From positions 8,729,575 to 8,793,574 of the forward strand of contig CM066915.1 in assembly GCA_033964015.1 (NCBI GenBank): 64,000 nucleotides of DNA, written 5' to 3'. Position numbers and translations under genes: made by a program. This DNA comes from Scolanthus callimorphus. Lineage: Eukaryota > Cnidaria > Anthozoa > Actiniaria > Edwardsiidae. The notes under the pieces are model-generated. The model saw only the letters and a program-made list of their open reading frames with translations. It was not told where the DNA came from and did no database searches. Below, in pieces: positions 36,101 through 44,771 of this stretch (positions are counted from its first letter, which is position 1; the number at the start of each line of letters is the position of its first letter).

Positions 36101-39100
36101 GATGCCCCCATCATCCTTTGCGCTTCAAGCTTATGGGCTTTTTGGGTGACAACGTTTCCCGGAAACGGTATATGTAATAATATGGCTTTGTAATTAAAGA
36201 TAGACAAAAAAAAAGTGAGAATGAACACTAACTATATACACATCGACATAAGTCTGGCCTAAACGGAACGCTAGCACAGTCTATTACCCGTGCAGTTCGG
36301 CAACCATGTACAGCTGTAGGACTCATCAGCATGGCATAGCCGGTGTTTGCCTCAGTAAACTTCATTGGCAAACAACTGCAGAGGCGACTTCGAAAATCGA
36401 AATGCTTTAAACCACAGCAAAGACCCATGTGGGACCTTTAGCTGCGACCGGGCTAGCGTTATGCCAATGTATGGATCACGCAATGAGACCAAGCTAGACA
36501 TGGGGAGAAATACCGAATGGACATGCGCACTTGAGCGTGGCACTTCTAAAATATGGACTCAGATTACCTTCAAATAATTTACTGTAAATGTATGGCAATG
36601 AAACTTAAATTCAAGATAACACTGGGCTAAATTCGAAATCGAAAGTTACTTTGCCTCCGATCGAAACAACATGTTGTTCATCTTTCTTTTCGTGGTAATA
36701 TTGGTGGGCTACAGTATAAAATCGGTTCGGTTTTGTCAAATCTAGGTTACAAAACTCAAGAGCTCTGTTTACAAGAGGAAGTCTATGCCACGGCGCTAAA
36801 ATACACAGAACTAACAGTCAAATTTCGTAACGTTATAAGCTCGTACAAACCTCACTTTACCTCCAGATCGGACGGTGTAATTTGCAGGTGTGCAGGTGTG
36901 CAGGTGTGCAGGTGCGCAGGTGTGCAGGTGTGCAGGTGCAGGTGTGCAGGTGAAGGTGTGCAAGTGTCTATAAATAGTCTATAATCTATGTACAGGTTAT
37001 AGCGGAGCTCCCGCGGGCGGCACGAGCGGAGCCCCATAGCTACATGCAGGAGGAGAAGGAACAAAACAAAAGTGTATATGCATCAAACGATTCTGTCATG
37101 GACTTCCGGTTTGTGCGTCTGTCGGTCCGTCCGTCCGTCCGGCGTAACACAGGCAACCCAAACGTCAGCTAACGAGAAAGGGTATATATCTTAGGAAGGG
37201 ATGAACCTCAGACAACCAAACTTGGGTCAAAATATCTAAGTGGTAAGGGGGGTGCAACTACATGATAACGTGGTATGACGTCATCAATGACGTCATCAAA
37301 TGAGAAAAGGTCTATATCTTTGGAAGGGATGAACCTCGGACAACCAAACTTGGGTAAAGTTGTCTAAGTGGGAAGGGGGGTGCAACGGCCTGGCCACGTA
37401 GTATGACGTCATCGATGACGTCATACCACGTGACAACGCCATACCTGCCAACTCTCCCGGTTTACGCGGGAGACTCCCGGTTTTGAGTCCAATCTCCCGG
37501 TCTCCCGGTTTTCACCGTAAATCTCCCGGAAAATCAACTCGCTCAGTCAATAGGCCAGGTTCGAATTACGCTCCAATGCTCACAAGACAAAAGCTTAAAA
37601 TCGAGGCTTTCTCCAAGTTCTAATACATTTACAGTAATTTCAGAAGAAAGCCTCGACTTGAGGTTATTGTTTGTAGGCATTGGAGCGTAATTCGAACATG
37701 GCCTATTTCTGCATTAAACTTAAAGATTTTAAGCGAGCAACTTTTTTTTCGGGGGGGGGGGGGGGTGAGACAAGGTTATGACAACACTTTCCCCTATCTC
37801 CCGGTTTTCACTTGTCCAAGGTTGGCAGGTATGCAACGCCATCGCACCCCCCTTGCCACTTAGACAACTTCAGCCTCAAGTTTGGTTGTCTGAGATTGAT
37901 CCCTTCCTAAGATATATACCTTTCTCGTTTCTCTCCTTTCCACGTGACCAGGCCGTTTAACCCCCTTGCCACTTAGACAACTTAAGTCCGAGGTTCAACC
38001 CTTCCAAAGATATATACCTTTTCTCGTTTGATGACGTCATCGATGACGTCATAACACGTGACTACGCCATCGCACCCCCCTTGCCACTTAAATAACTTCA
38101 CCCAAGTTTGGTTGTCTGAGATTCATCCCTTCTCAGGGTATACACCTTTTCTCGTTTGATGACGTCATCGATGACGTCATACTACGTGACCAGGCCGTTG
38201 CACCCCCCTTCCCACTTAGACAACTTTACCCAAGTTTGGTTGTCCGAGGTTCATCCCTTCCAAAGATATAGACCTTTTCTCATTTGATGACGTCATTGAT
38301 GACGTCATACCACGTTACCATGCAGTTGCACCCCCCTTGCCACTTAGATATTTTGACCCAAGTTTGGTTGTCTGAGGTTCATCCCTTGCTAAGATATATA
38401 CCCTTTCTCGTTAGCTGACGTTTGGGTTGCCTGTGTTACGCCGGACGGACGGACGGACGGACGGACGCACATACCGGAGGTCCATGACAGAATCGTTTGA
38501 TGCATATACACTTTTGTTTTGTTCCTTCTTCCTCTGCATGTAGCTATGGGGCTCCGCTCGTGCCGCCCGCGGGAGCTCCGCTATAACCTGTACATAGATT
38601 ATAGACTATTTATAGACACTTGCACACCTGCACCTGCACACCTGCACCTGCACACTTGCACACCTGCACACCTGCACACCTGCAAATTACACCGTCCGAG
38701 ATATAGACCTTTTCTCATTTGATGACGTCATTGATGACGTTATACCACGTTACCATGCAGTTGCACCCCCCTTGCCACTTAGATATTTTGACCCAAGTTT
38801 GGTTGTCTGAGGTTCATCCCTTCCTAAGATATATACCCTTTCTCGTTAGCTGACGTTTGGGTTGCCTGTGTTACGCCGGACGGACGGACGGACGGACGGA
38901 CGCACAAACCGGAGGTCCATGACAGAATCGTTTGATGCATATACACTTTTGTTTTGTTCCTTCTTCCTCTGCATGTAGCTATGGGGCTCCGCTCGTGCCG
39001 CCCGCGGGAGCTCCGCTATAACCTGTACATAGATTATAGACTATTTATAGACACTTGCACACCTGCACCTGCACACCTGCACCTGCACCTGCACACCTGC

Positions 39101-40481
39101 ACACCTGCACACCTGCAAATTACACCGTCCGCCTCCAAGAATTCCTTCGTAAATTCACACAGATTTCACGTCATGTAAATGATTTTTCAGCTCGGTTTTT
39201 AAGATCCACTTCCATGTTAAACGAGGCTTCATTGTTTGGCCCTTGAAGTCCGCCTCGAAGCAAAAAAGCTCGAAAAAATGCCGATTTCTTCGCTTCTTTC
39301 CGCTCTGAGCGGCCAGTTCTTCGACAGTGTACAACCAGGCGTTCCTCTGCTAATAATATGTGTCCAAAAAGACTAGAAACGAGTACCAGAGTGCCTAGCG
39401 AACTTAATTTTTAAATATTAGCGCGAACTTGAAGCGAACCGGCGAAGGCAAAGTTCAGTATTGACTCTCGTTATTTATCAACGCATCCTCGATATTTTCC
39501 CAAAATTAACAAAAAGCATGATATATTATTTTACTTTGCTTTCAAATTGTTTCTTCTTGGCATGTTATCAGCCGAAAAGGCAAAGTTTTAAGCAATTTAT
39601 AACAACCCTTCACTCTCTCTTCTGTCTCTCCCGGAAGTCAGGGTTTGTTTTTGCATACTAATTGACCCACCAATCGACAGCGACCAATGAGAGACGCAAT
39701 AGGACAATCGACTTTATTGACAGCATAATTAGGGTCATGTTTAAACTCCTCCCATTATCATTCGCTATTTCTCGCCATGAAGTCCGTCGGTTAGCCATAC
39801 TAACCTTTCGACATGTAATATAATAAGTTAGAATGAACACTAACTATAACACACATCGGCATAAGTCTGGCCTAGACGGAACGCTAGCACAGTCTATTAC
39901 CCGTGCAGTTCGGCAACCATGTACAGCTGTTTCGTCAGAGTGGGGGAATGCATGGAGAGGGGAGGGAATGCGTGTGTGTGTGTGTGGGGGGGGGGGGGGG
40001 GCAATTTCATTCTCTTCAATGCTCCCTTCTGTGTCCTTTCCCTTTTCGCAAAAAAATGCATATAACTTAAAGCAAGTGTCAAAAGGTTCATGTAAAAACA
40101 TCACCTTTGTCGTCTCAGGTCCGTTTTGTTGCCCACGATTATCTTGGGTGTCTCTGGCATATGATGGTTCAACTCTGGAAACCACTTTTCTTCTATGTTC
40201 TCAAACGAGGCCCTGTTGGCGATATCAAAGAACACTAGAAACACGTCCGTTTGCGGATATGATAGAGGCCTGAGTCTGTCATAGTCATCGTGTCCTGCCG
40301 AATCCCAATAGCTGACACTGTACCGTTTCCCGTCGATCATGATCTTGTTATCGTCAAAGCTGTCGAAGACTTTAGGAATATATTTAGATTCGCCAGGAAA
40401 TTTATTCGACGTAGCTGTGATTAAATACGATGTTTTTCCAACTTCATCATCGCCTACGACCATAAGCTTAATACCCTCCAT
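14928..40481 (-). CDS. RHOBTB: RhoBTB: atypical Rho GTPase with two BTB domains, five exons
   Basis: Exons 40481-40105, 31927-31674, 21176-20467, 20230-19992 and 15150-14928 all have GT-AG junctions and join in phases 2, 1, 0, 0. Product about 600 residues: GTPase (1-~180), proline-rich linker ending PPVMPPA (~205), BTB1 (~230-355), BTB2 (~400-500), and a RhoBTB C-terminal domain with [12 protein letters not shown] and NRWPPLSYL sequence. It ends CVVM, a CAAX box predicting prenylation. RhoBTB proteins act as adaptors for cullin-3 ubiquitin ligases. Introns are 8.2, 10.5, 0.24 and 4.8 kb and filled with mobile elements. Exon 4 lacks one base and exon 5 has one extra, so the frame is lost between them and then regained. 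I favour sequencing errors because everything else is conserved. Confidence 0.88.
15187..15430. mobile_element. palindromic MITE in RhoBTB intron 4
   Basis: Inverted ends ATACAGCCGATTGCG and CGCGATCGGCTGTAT, with ~60-bp arms sharing AACAGTTCGCACGTTA-type sequence. Length about 244 bp; no coding content. Confidence 0.8.
15735..15885. repeat. repeat family member, left of an inverted pair
   Basis: AGTATATACCAAATCAG followed by TTTCGCGCG and a GTAGCAGGGAC motif. The same order occurs inverted at 19690-19812. They are probably two MITE copies; ends of one large element are less likely. Confidence 0.5.
16151..18296. mobile_element. composite TIR element interrupted by a LINE
   Basis: Outer ends TTAAGGTGGCCCGCGGGTAA and TTACCCGCGGGCCACCTTAA are perfect inverted repeats flanked by or including TTAA. 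Inner parts match the MITE at 9046-9527 (CTATTTTGTAGTA, and the GAGAACTTAGCTGG stretch near 16815). It has been enlarged by other insertions, including the LINE fragment at 17100-18123. Confidence 0.8.
17100..18123 (-). pseudogene. LINE reverse-transcriptase C-terminal fragment
   Basis: An open frame of more than 240 codons, extended upstream to about 18123 ([20 protein letters not shown]). It contains [11 protein letters not shown] and a zinc-binding [19 protein letters not shown] of the type found after non-LTR reverse transcriptases. The catalytic core is absent. The same family occurs at 34815-35643. Confidence 0.8.
18300..19690. other. RhoBTB intron 4 sequence, no gene seen
   Basis: AT-rich intronic sequence without recognisable coding or repeat structure. 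Confidence 0.4.
19690..19812. repeat. repeat family member, inverted relative to 15735-15885
   Basis: Contains CCCTGCTACTATCCAGCAG, AAAATGGCGG, CGCGCG and CTGATTTGGTATATACT. This is the inverted order of the sequence at 15735-15885. Confidence 0.5.
19992..20230 (-). CDS. RHOBTB: RhoBTB exon 4 (second half of BTB2)
   Basis: Acceptor TCGTTTTCCAG, donor GTAAGG. It encodes [42 protein letters not shown] and INLLHMAQ, which match the BTB2 end and BACK-like start of RhoBTB. The length is 239 nt, one short of a whole number of codons. A missing T in GGCTTTCTGG makes the literal frame hit TAG a few codons later. Confidence 0.87.
20467..21176 (-). CDS. RHOBTB: RhoBTB exon 3 (BTB1 and start of BTB2)
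   Basis: Acceptor TTATCTCTTAG; open throughout for 710 nt. It begins [12 protein letters not shown], continues with a BTB fold ([25 protein letters not shown]), a family-typical insertion, [15 protein letters not shown], then BTB2 ([37 protein letters not shown]). The donor is GAG|GTTCGT, weaker than consensus but in phase with exon 4. Confidence 0.88.
21177..21711. other. RhoBTB intron 2, proximal part
   Basis: No gene. A short hairpin GGAGCCGCCATCTT / AAGATGGCGGCC at 21608-21645 resembles one at 56541-56591. Confidence 0.5.
21712..22010 (+). mobile_element. 299-bp MITE, family copy 1
   Basis: From TATTTAACAATTAGACCTC to TTAGTTGGTTTATACTAA, with an internal hairpin around ATGAGGCCGAAGGCCGAATG. 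A second, inverted copy is at 58991-59286, interrupting a coding segment. Confidence 0.85.
22011..23470. other. RhoBTB intron 2, repetitive, no gene seen
   Basis: Includes a GC-skewed repeat-like block (22460-22700, with CCCCACATGGTGGGG) and a (TTA)n microsatellite at 23221-23240. No coding content is supported. Confidence 0.4.
23471..23570 (+). repeat. inverted repeat arm (mate 27520-27612)
   Basis: AGAGAAAATGATATAAGAGAA followed by CCTATGAAAGTCGACAATAA and ATCTATTTTTAGAAACCGG. The mate carries the same blocks on the opposite strand. Confidence 0.7.
23571..27519. other. RhoBTB intron 2, between inverted arms, no gene recognised
   Basis: About 4 kb without recognisable transposase or host exon. 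There is a ~50-bp two-copy repeat at 24427-24515 (GGTGGAATGGTAAT with ACTAGCCTCGATCT or similar). The open frame at 26198-26446 (+, 82 residues, basic, ending VKKYAN) matches nothing I recognise. Confidence 0.4.
27520..27612 (-). repeat. inverted repeat arm (mate 23471-23570)
   Basis: Reverse complement of the left arm with small gaps, including TTATTGTCGACTTTCATAGG. Confidence 0.7.
28053..28091 (-). ncRNA. hammerhead-like ribozyme motif, 3' end of PLE-B
   Basis: On the minus strand: GATACA (stem I), CTGATGA, an AGGGCCATGCCC hairpin stem II, GAAA, CGTT, then TGTATT. GATACA and TGTATT pair over six positions (one G-U) to close stem I. Helix III would be only the self-complementary ACGU. All invariant core bases are present. 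Confidence 0.75.
28135..30310 (-). pseudogene. PLE-B reverse transcriptase plus GIY-YIG endonuclease, with small frame breaks
   Basis: The largest frame (29484-28135, 449 codons) carries RT motif A ([12 protein letters not shown]), motif B region [10 protein letters not shown], catalytic YIDDVV, a cysteine-rich linker ([11 protein letters not shown]) and GIY-YIG ([28 protein letters not shown]). Upstream frames 29774-29544 ([19 protein letters not shown]) and 30023-29802 ([19 protein letters not shown]) complete the N-terminal RT. Breaks near 29540, 29790 and 30020 look like small indels. It is the least degraded PLE here and could be young. Confidence 0.88.
30321..31673. other. RhoBTB intron 2, distal part, no gene seen
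   Basis: No supported coding region or repeat. A CACGTGATGACGTCA CRE-like site occurs at 31558-31572. Confidence 0.4.
31674..31927 (-). CDS. RHOBTB: RhoBTB exon 2 (end of GTPase domain and linker)
   Basis: Acceptor TTCTATTCACAG; donor GCAT|GTATGT; 254 nt, entered in phase 2 and left in phase 1. It encodes [20 protein letters not shown], then G5 [14 protein letters not shown], a basic [11 protein letters not shown] segment and a proline-rich [12 protein letters not shown] linker that leads into BTB1. Confidence 0.9.
31928..32814. other. RhoBTB intron 1, low-complexity and repeat debris
   Basis: Includes poly-G (32020-32031) and inverted-repeat-like 'TCTTTTAGGG' segments (32060-32320). Near 32610-32660 is a 'GGTCCCAGAAAATATTCATC' repeat end also found at 57806 and 58338. 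Confidence 0.5.
32815..33012 (+). pseudogene. LINE reverse-transcriptase tail fragment
   Basis: A frame reading [20 protein letters not shown], then [20 protein letters not shown] and TYLF to a stop. This is the typical end of CR1/L2-like non-LTR ORF2 proteins. Only the extreme C-terminus is present. Confidence 0.75.
33307..33347 (-). ncRNA. degenerate hammerhead-like motif, 3' end of PLE-C
   Basis: Minus strand CTGAAGA (one change from CTGATGA), an AGGCTGAATAGCC hairpin, GAAA, CGTT. The core substitution should inactivate cleavage, but the layout matches PLE-B. Confidence 0.55.
33534..34210 (-). pseudogene. PLE-C GIY-YIG endonuclease domain
   Basis: Frame 34256-33966 reads [20 protein letters not shown] and ends with a cysteine motif CFKCQKSRC. 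It continues in another frame at 33893-33534 with [30 protein letters not shown]. This is a GIY-YIG nuclease with YVG in place of YIG. No RT core remains. Confidence 0.82.
34207..34333. repeat. (AT)n and (ATT)n microsatellites
   Basis: (AT) tract at 34207-34232 and (ATT) tract at 34309-34333, bordering PLE-C. Confidence 0.9.
34815..35643 (+). pseudogene. LINE ORF2 C-terminal fragment
   Basis: Reads [48 protein letters not shown]. After a stop or indel it continues with [11 protein letters not shown] and [20 protein letters not shown], ending near KWDPLSIF. It has the same zinc-binding architecture as the LINE at 17100-18123 but on the opposite strand. The catalytic core is absent. Confidence 0.78.
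35817..35868. repeat. poly-G tract
   Basis: About 50 bases of almost pure G, broken by TAC and a few others. Length is likely unreliable in the assembly. Confidence 0.9.
36221..36317 (+). repeat. 97-bp direct repeat, left copy
   Basis: ATGAACACTAACTAT through GCAACCATGTACAGCTGT, repeated at 39833-39930 in the same orientation with about four differences. The pair flanks 3.5 kb containing the foldback element in RhoBTB intron 1. Confidence 0.85.
36870..38697. mobile_element. foldback element with CRE-palindrome arms
   Basis: The ends GACGGTGTAATTTGCAGGTG and its complement at 38697 are inverted. Inward, each arm has a GCAGGTGTGCAG minisatellite, AGCGGAGCTCCCGCGGGCGG, a (CCGT)n tract and ~120-bp units with TGACGTCATCGATGACGTCA. 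Arms exceed 500 bp. The centre contains a separate MITE (37440-37833). No protein is encoded. Confidence 0.85.
37440..37833. mobile_element. 394-bp hAT-like MITE nested in the foldback
   Basis: TIRs CATACCTGCCAAC and GTTGGCAGGTATG are perfect over 13 bp. CAACGC(CAT) flanks both sides, a 6-9-bp target duplication compatible with hAT elements. Multiple CTCCCGG motifs lie next to the ends. An inner inverted repeat (37552-37580 against 37680-37707) suggests a further nested hairpin. Confidence 0.8.
38263..39132 (+). repeat. 435-bp direct tandem duplication of the foldback's right end
   Basis: 38263-38697 is repeated at 38698-39132 with very few changes (the GCACAC run length differs). Both copies carry the CRE pair, (GGAC)n tract, GGGGCTCCGCTCGTGCCGCC and GCACACCTG minisatellite. 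Confidence 0.92.
39133..39832. other. RhoBTB intron 1, no gene seen
   Basis: AT-rich unique sequence without recognisable features. Confidence 0.4.
39833..39930 (+). repeat. 97-bp direct repeat, right copy
   Basis: Second copy of 36221-36317. It is followed by a (GT)n-poly-G tract at 39970-40002. Confidence 0.85.
40105..40481 (-). CDS. RHOBTB: RhoBTB exon 1 (start codon and most of the GTPase domain)
   Basis: ATG at 40481; donor CAAAG|GTGATG. Motifs: P-loop GDDEVGKT (10-17); YIPKVFD in switch I, with Lys where Rho proteins have the Mg-binding Thr; [20 protein letters not shown] (60-79); NKTD (118-121). It is much closer to canonical Rho than the two tandem derivatives. The His64 and Lys changes suggest atypical GTP hydrolysis or binding, as in other RhoBTBs. 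Confidence 0.9.
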
Positions 40482-40569
40482 TTTACCGAAATATTAGAGC
40501 CTTGGTTATGTTTAAATGTGGACGTGTTTCTTCTCGACTGAATGCCGTTTCACCAGTTCTGATTTTGTT

Positions 40570-40616
40570 TCCGTGTTATATATAGTGTAAGGGTGCTATA
40601 AATAGTCAGCCAATAA
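40570..40616 (-). promoter_or_regulatory. putative RhoBTB core promoter
   Basis: On the minus strand, ATTGG (inverted CCAAT) near 40614 is followed by TATTTATAG (about 40595) and TATATATAAC (about 40580), roughly 95-135 bp upstream of the ATG. The order and spacing fit a CCAAT/TATA promoter; no transcript evidence. Confidence 0.35.
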
Positions 40617-41879
40617 GAAGCGTTGTAGCACTCAACCGGAAACTGAAGTACTGTGTTTATGCTGCCGAAACTTGATCACGCAAGACAACGTCACGCACAT
40701 AAAATTTGCCGTGTCGTCACTTGCAAATATTGTATTGGAGATTTGTATTGTGGCAAGTCCGCACTATGTAGTGTGTGTATACCTACCATTTTCGTCTTTG
40801 TTTTCAGCAAAGTTTTTAACGTTAGTGCGTGACTGTTGGGAAGAGGTCAAAATAGTGCCCAATTTTTTCTGGGGACGTCCCTATAACCCCTTTTCAGACC
40901 TCATTTTCTCAGAGCATGATCTAGGGGTACCTGTTTTTATTGCACATATGGACTCCTCTCGCTACGAGGAAAGCGTCGGAGCACCCACCTTTTTATATCT
41001 ATTTTATTTACAGCTGAAATCGTTGCATCGCGACCACCCTCTTTCAAAAAAGTCCCACTTTTGCAATGCACTTCCGTTCCGTCAATCAAACGTTGCTAGG
41101 TAACCGCTAAAATGTTCCCTCGTTTAACTCTCCGAAGGGGGATCTTGCGGACCGAAAATCCAGAAGAAGTTGGCTCTAAGCTGTATTTTGGCAGTCAATA
41201 TACACATTTGAAAAGGTAGATTTCGGGATTGATGTTCCAAAGCTGTATAAGCGGGACACGAATAAACTCAGTCGTGACTCGGGTTCATTGACAGCACAAA
41301 ACTACGAGCTTCGATCCGAGAGACTTCCGAGACTTTTCGATGGAAAGCATTACATACGAATTACAGTTAGACATGCCACAAGTCGACCTCTTCAAATGGT
41401 CACTAATTACGAGCGAGGCAAGCCGAAATGAGTCGCAATGCGACGAGAAGCGAGCGAAGAGAAATTACTATACAACTGGCAAATGTACGCAAACTGGCAA
41501 TATGAAAATACATATTGTTTGACCGGAAAATGATTGATTCTTGAGATAAAACAAGTGTCACTCGTCTGTTGCATTTGTTACCTTTCAGCTAGAGGACTGT
41601 GAAGGAAAATACCCTCGACCTTGAGATACCACGACGATTTCCCAGAAAACAACTATTATAACCGCGCGTGACCGTAGCAGTGATAGCAGTAGAATCTTCT
41701 CGAGCGCTCCACGCACTCGCGCCTCGTCAAGTTGCGACTCATTTCGACTCGGAATTAGCGACCTTCGAAGTCCAAGAAGTAATTATTTTCAATGTTGCAA
41801 GTCTAACTGCAATGCTAAATGCTTTTCATCAAAGTCTCGGATCGAAGCTCGTACTGTCAAGGAACCGGTTTAGTCCCGG

Positions 41880-42040
41880 CGTAATCAATCGAACGTTCGG
41901 TATTATCGAACTCAATCGAATACCAATCGTTCGATTGATTTTCGACTTGTTCGGCAATCGAACACAATCGAACTCACAGCAAAATCTTCACAATCGAACA
42001 AAATCGAACGTTCGGAAATCGAACTTTAAACATACTTAGA
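41880..42040. repeat. AATCGAAC satellite, left patch
   Basis: Dense AATCGAACGTTCGG / CAATCGAACAAAATCGAAC motifs. They are mirrored by the patch at 42565-42750, so each patch sits toward one TIR. Confidence 0.75.
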
Positions 42041-42564
42041 TTTTTCTCCCTAAAGGTACCAAATTGGGAGTGGTTTTATCTGATTTTGACTCCAAAATTA
42101 AAAAGGTACCTACAAGTCCGAATATAGTGCAGAATTTTTAAAAGACCTGAGCTACTAGACGTTTGAAGCTACAATAGCCTGTAAAAGATTATGTGCTGAG
42201 ACAATACACCAAATGTTTCACTCCAAAATATGCTACCCTAACTAGCAGAGGCTTTTCCTCGGTAACTCGCTCTTTCGTTTTGTTGCTAGCGCTCGCGGTT
42301 TTGCTGTCGTGCGTTTTCATTTGTTATCTCGCCCCGGCCAAAACAACTACGCGAATGTGTGACACGTGACTAACTTTGTAAAGTTCTAAAAGACTGGACA
42401 GAAGAAAGCACTCATGCTCGCAGGTTACAATGTGGTAAAACATGTTTCTTTTTTTACCCCCCAAAATGTACCAGAGGGCCCTAAAAATTACATGAACCAG
42501 AAACATCCCCTCCCCAAAGGTTTGGGAGTCCCCGTCTTTCTCCGGGAAATCCTGTCACACATTA

Positions 42565-42750
42565 TTCATAATTACCGAACAAAATCGAACAATCCAATCT
42601 GTTCGATTGGTTGGTGTTCGATTTTGTTCGAAAATCGAACTCACAGCAAAGCTCGCGTTCGATTTTGTTCGAGTGCCGAACAAATCGAACGATTGGTGTT
42701 CGATTGCGTTCGATTGATTTTTTGTTCGGATTTGTTCGATTGATTACGCC
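42565..42750. repeat. GTTCGATT satellite, right patch
   Basis: Repeated GTTCGATTTTGTTCGA and related motifs in inverted sense to the left patch. Confidence 0.75.
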
Positions 42751-43190
42751 GGGTTTAGTTTGTCTGGTTTGTGTCAAGTCACGACTGAGTTTATTCGTGT
42801 CCCGCTTCATAATACAGCTTTGGTACATCAATCCCGAAATCTACCCTTTCAAACATGTATATTGACTGCCAAAATACAGCTTGGATCCAATTTATTATGG
42901 ATTTTCGGTTTGCAAGATCCCCCTTCGCAGAGTTTCTTCGTAGGCGATGGAAGTCGAGGGAACATTAGGAGGAAATTACCTAGCAACCGTTTGATTGACG
43001 GAACGGAAGTGCATTGCAAAGTGGGACTTTTGAAAGAGGGTGGTCGCGATGCAACGGTTTCAGCTGTAAGAGGAAATACTTGCTCCTAAAATTCACTGCA
43101 CTGAACAGACGCATGGGCTCCTGACAGACGCTGATTTCCATGTGGGGCGTGTGACTGAATATGATCAATATATGGTTTGCAAATTTTAAC

Positions 43191-43870
43191 CTAGCATAGC
43201 CCAGCAGCGACATCCCTATTTATTAGACGCTTAAAAGCAGATAGTGATTTAGCCATTTTGGCCTCTATTGAAAGGGAATTCCATAACATGGCGCCATTAT
43301 AGGAGAAGCTGGATTTCAGAAAATTTGTGCTTGGCTTTGGAAGTGCTAGGTCTGTATCAATATTTCGCAATGAATATTTTTTATCGCAATCACTTACTCT
43401 TACGAGTCTTGATTTCATGTGAGTTTGCATGACCCTGCAATGCTTTATATATTATGACCAATTTTGCATTTTTTCGTCTTGATTCTAATGATTGCCAACC
43501 CAACACCTCAAGTATGTCTTTCGAGCGAATCGTATAATTAGCCCAGTGATAAGACGTGCAGCCCGAGATTGGAAACTTTGCAGTTTGTCCCTAAGGCGCT
43601 TCCCGCAAATGTTCCAAAGGGGCGAGCAGTAATCAAAATGTGGTTGTACAAGGCCCCTTATAGGGTTTCCAGAGAGCTCTTTGGTAGGATTGGTTTTAGA
43701 CGTCGTATAATGCCAATTCCTGAGCTTGCCTTTTTGTAAATATTATTTATCTGACTCGCCCATGAAAGTGTATTGTCAATTTCGACACCCAGGCATGTAT
43801 TAAGTTACATGGGTGATTACTTTATTGTTCATATGAACTGGTTGAACAGGAGGAACAGCAGTGGTCCCAA
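43191..43870 (-). pseudogene. LINE reverse-transcriptase C-terminal fragment
   Basis: Several frames combine to a non-LTR ORF2 tail: GVEIDNTLSWASQINNIYKK, then HFDYCSPLWNICGKRLRDKL, LGWQSLESRRKNAKLV and SYNGAMLWNSLSIEAKMAKS. At least three frame breaks; the YADD core is not included. Confidence 0.8.
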
Positions 43871-43895
43871 GATTGAACCTCTTTCAATCAATTTG

Positions 43896-43960
43896 TAGCG
43901 GAGCTCCTTGCGGCGGCCGAAGGCCGCCGCAAAGCGGAGCACCATACCTAAGAAAACAGC
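43896..43960. repeat. GCGGAGCTCC hairpin element end
   Basis: AGCGGAGCTCCTTGCGGCGG, then a GGCCGAAGGCC hairpin and GCGGAGCACCATACCTAAG. Same end type as at 13345. Confidence 0.7.
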
Positions 43961-44771
43961 GTCAAAAACTGCAAATATAGTATTGGGTACCCTGTGTGAG
44001 TTTATTGAGTAACCTGTGGAGATTGCTAGGGGTCGATCCGATTTTTGGACGTCTCAGTAAGTCCCGGATGTGTACGTTTTCCTGTCTACCCTACGTCACA
44101 ATAGCCCTATTGTGACGTCAAGCATGCTCAACTAACGGGGAAGGGGCGCGTTGCCAGGAGGGAGGAGGGAGTGCGCAACTAACGGGGGGAGGGGCGCGTG
44201 GTCAGGGGGGTTTTGATGCTCGCGTGAAAGCTAAAATCGCAGGCACAAAAAGACTACAGGGCTGCTAGCGGCTGAAAAAACGACCTACAATAATTACTCT
44301 AAGGAGAAATGCTGGAAGAAGAAAAGAAGAAGCCATGGAATGCAAAGAGTTGGTAGAATGGGGAATAATAATCAAGTTGGAGTATTTTCTTTGCCGGCTT
44401 GCTCCTGAAATTCTTCCAGTCGGAGTTTCAAGGCCGAGAAATCACAGCTAACTGCAGAACCGTGCTATCACGCATTACGCCTCAAATGATAAAAATACGC
44501 GAAGAGGAAGCCATAGAATACAAACATTGGGTCGAGGGATGAGGAAGGGATCGAGGAATGATAAATTTGGTTAAAATTATCTCTAGTAGAAGAGCAGAAA
44601 GCAGAAAGAAATGGACTCTCAGAGAGACCTAGACGGAAATTGCGCCCGGAAGAAGGGTCATGTGAAGAAGCGGGGCAAAGCATGAGATCAGAGCAGAAAG
44701 TAAACCACCAAAGAGAGGCATCCTGTTTTTTTTCCATATCTTTGTGAGACTACTCGATAGTCGAGGATTAA
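43961..44771. other. no gene seen
   Basis: Purine-rich unique sequence; the 89-residue minus-strand frame at 44468-44737 has no recognisable domain. Confidence 0.4.

Larger units (their letters stand above)
41011..43066. mobile_element. 2.06-kb non-coding element with ~280-bp TIRs
   Basis: Left CAGCTGAAATCGTTGCATCG mirrors right CGATGCAACGGTTTCAGCTG. Inverted similarity continues through GTCCCACTTTTGCAATGCAC, the GATCTTGC block and CAGTCGTGACT. Inside lie two TTCGATTG-rich satellite patches (41860-42040 and 42565-42750). No transposase frame is seen. Confidence 0.82.

Noticed and set aside
36870..39132. CRISPR-like array
   Set aside because: Repeats are CRE-bearing minisatellite units in a eukaryotic foldback, without constant repeats and unique spacers or cas genes.
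38519..39246. Thr/Cys/His-rich small frames ([14 protein letters not shown])
   Set aside because: Translations of the GCACACCTG minisatellite in the foldback arms; not proteins.
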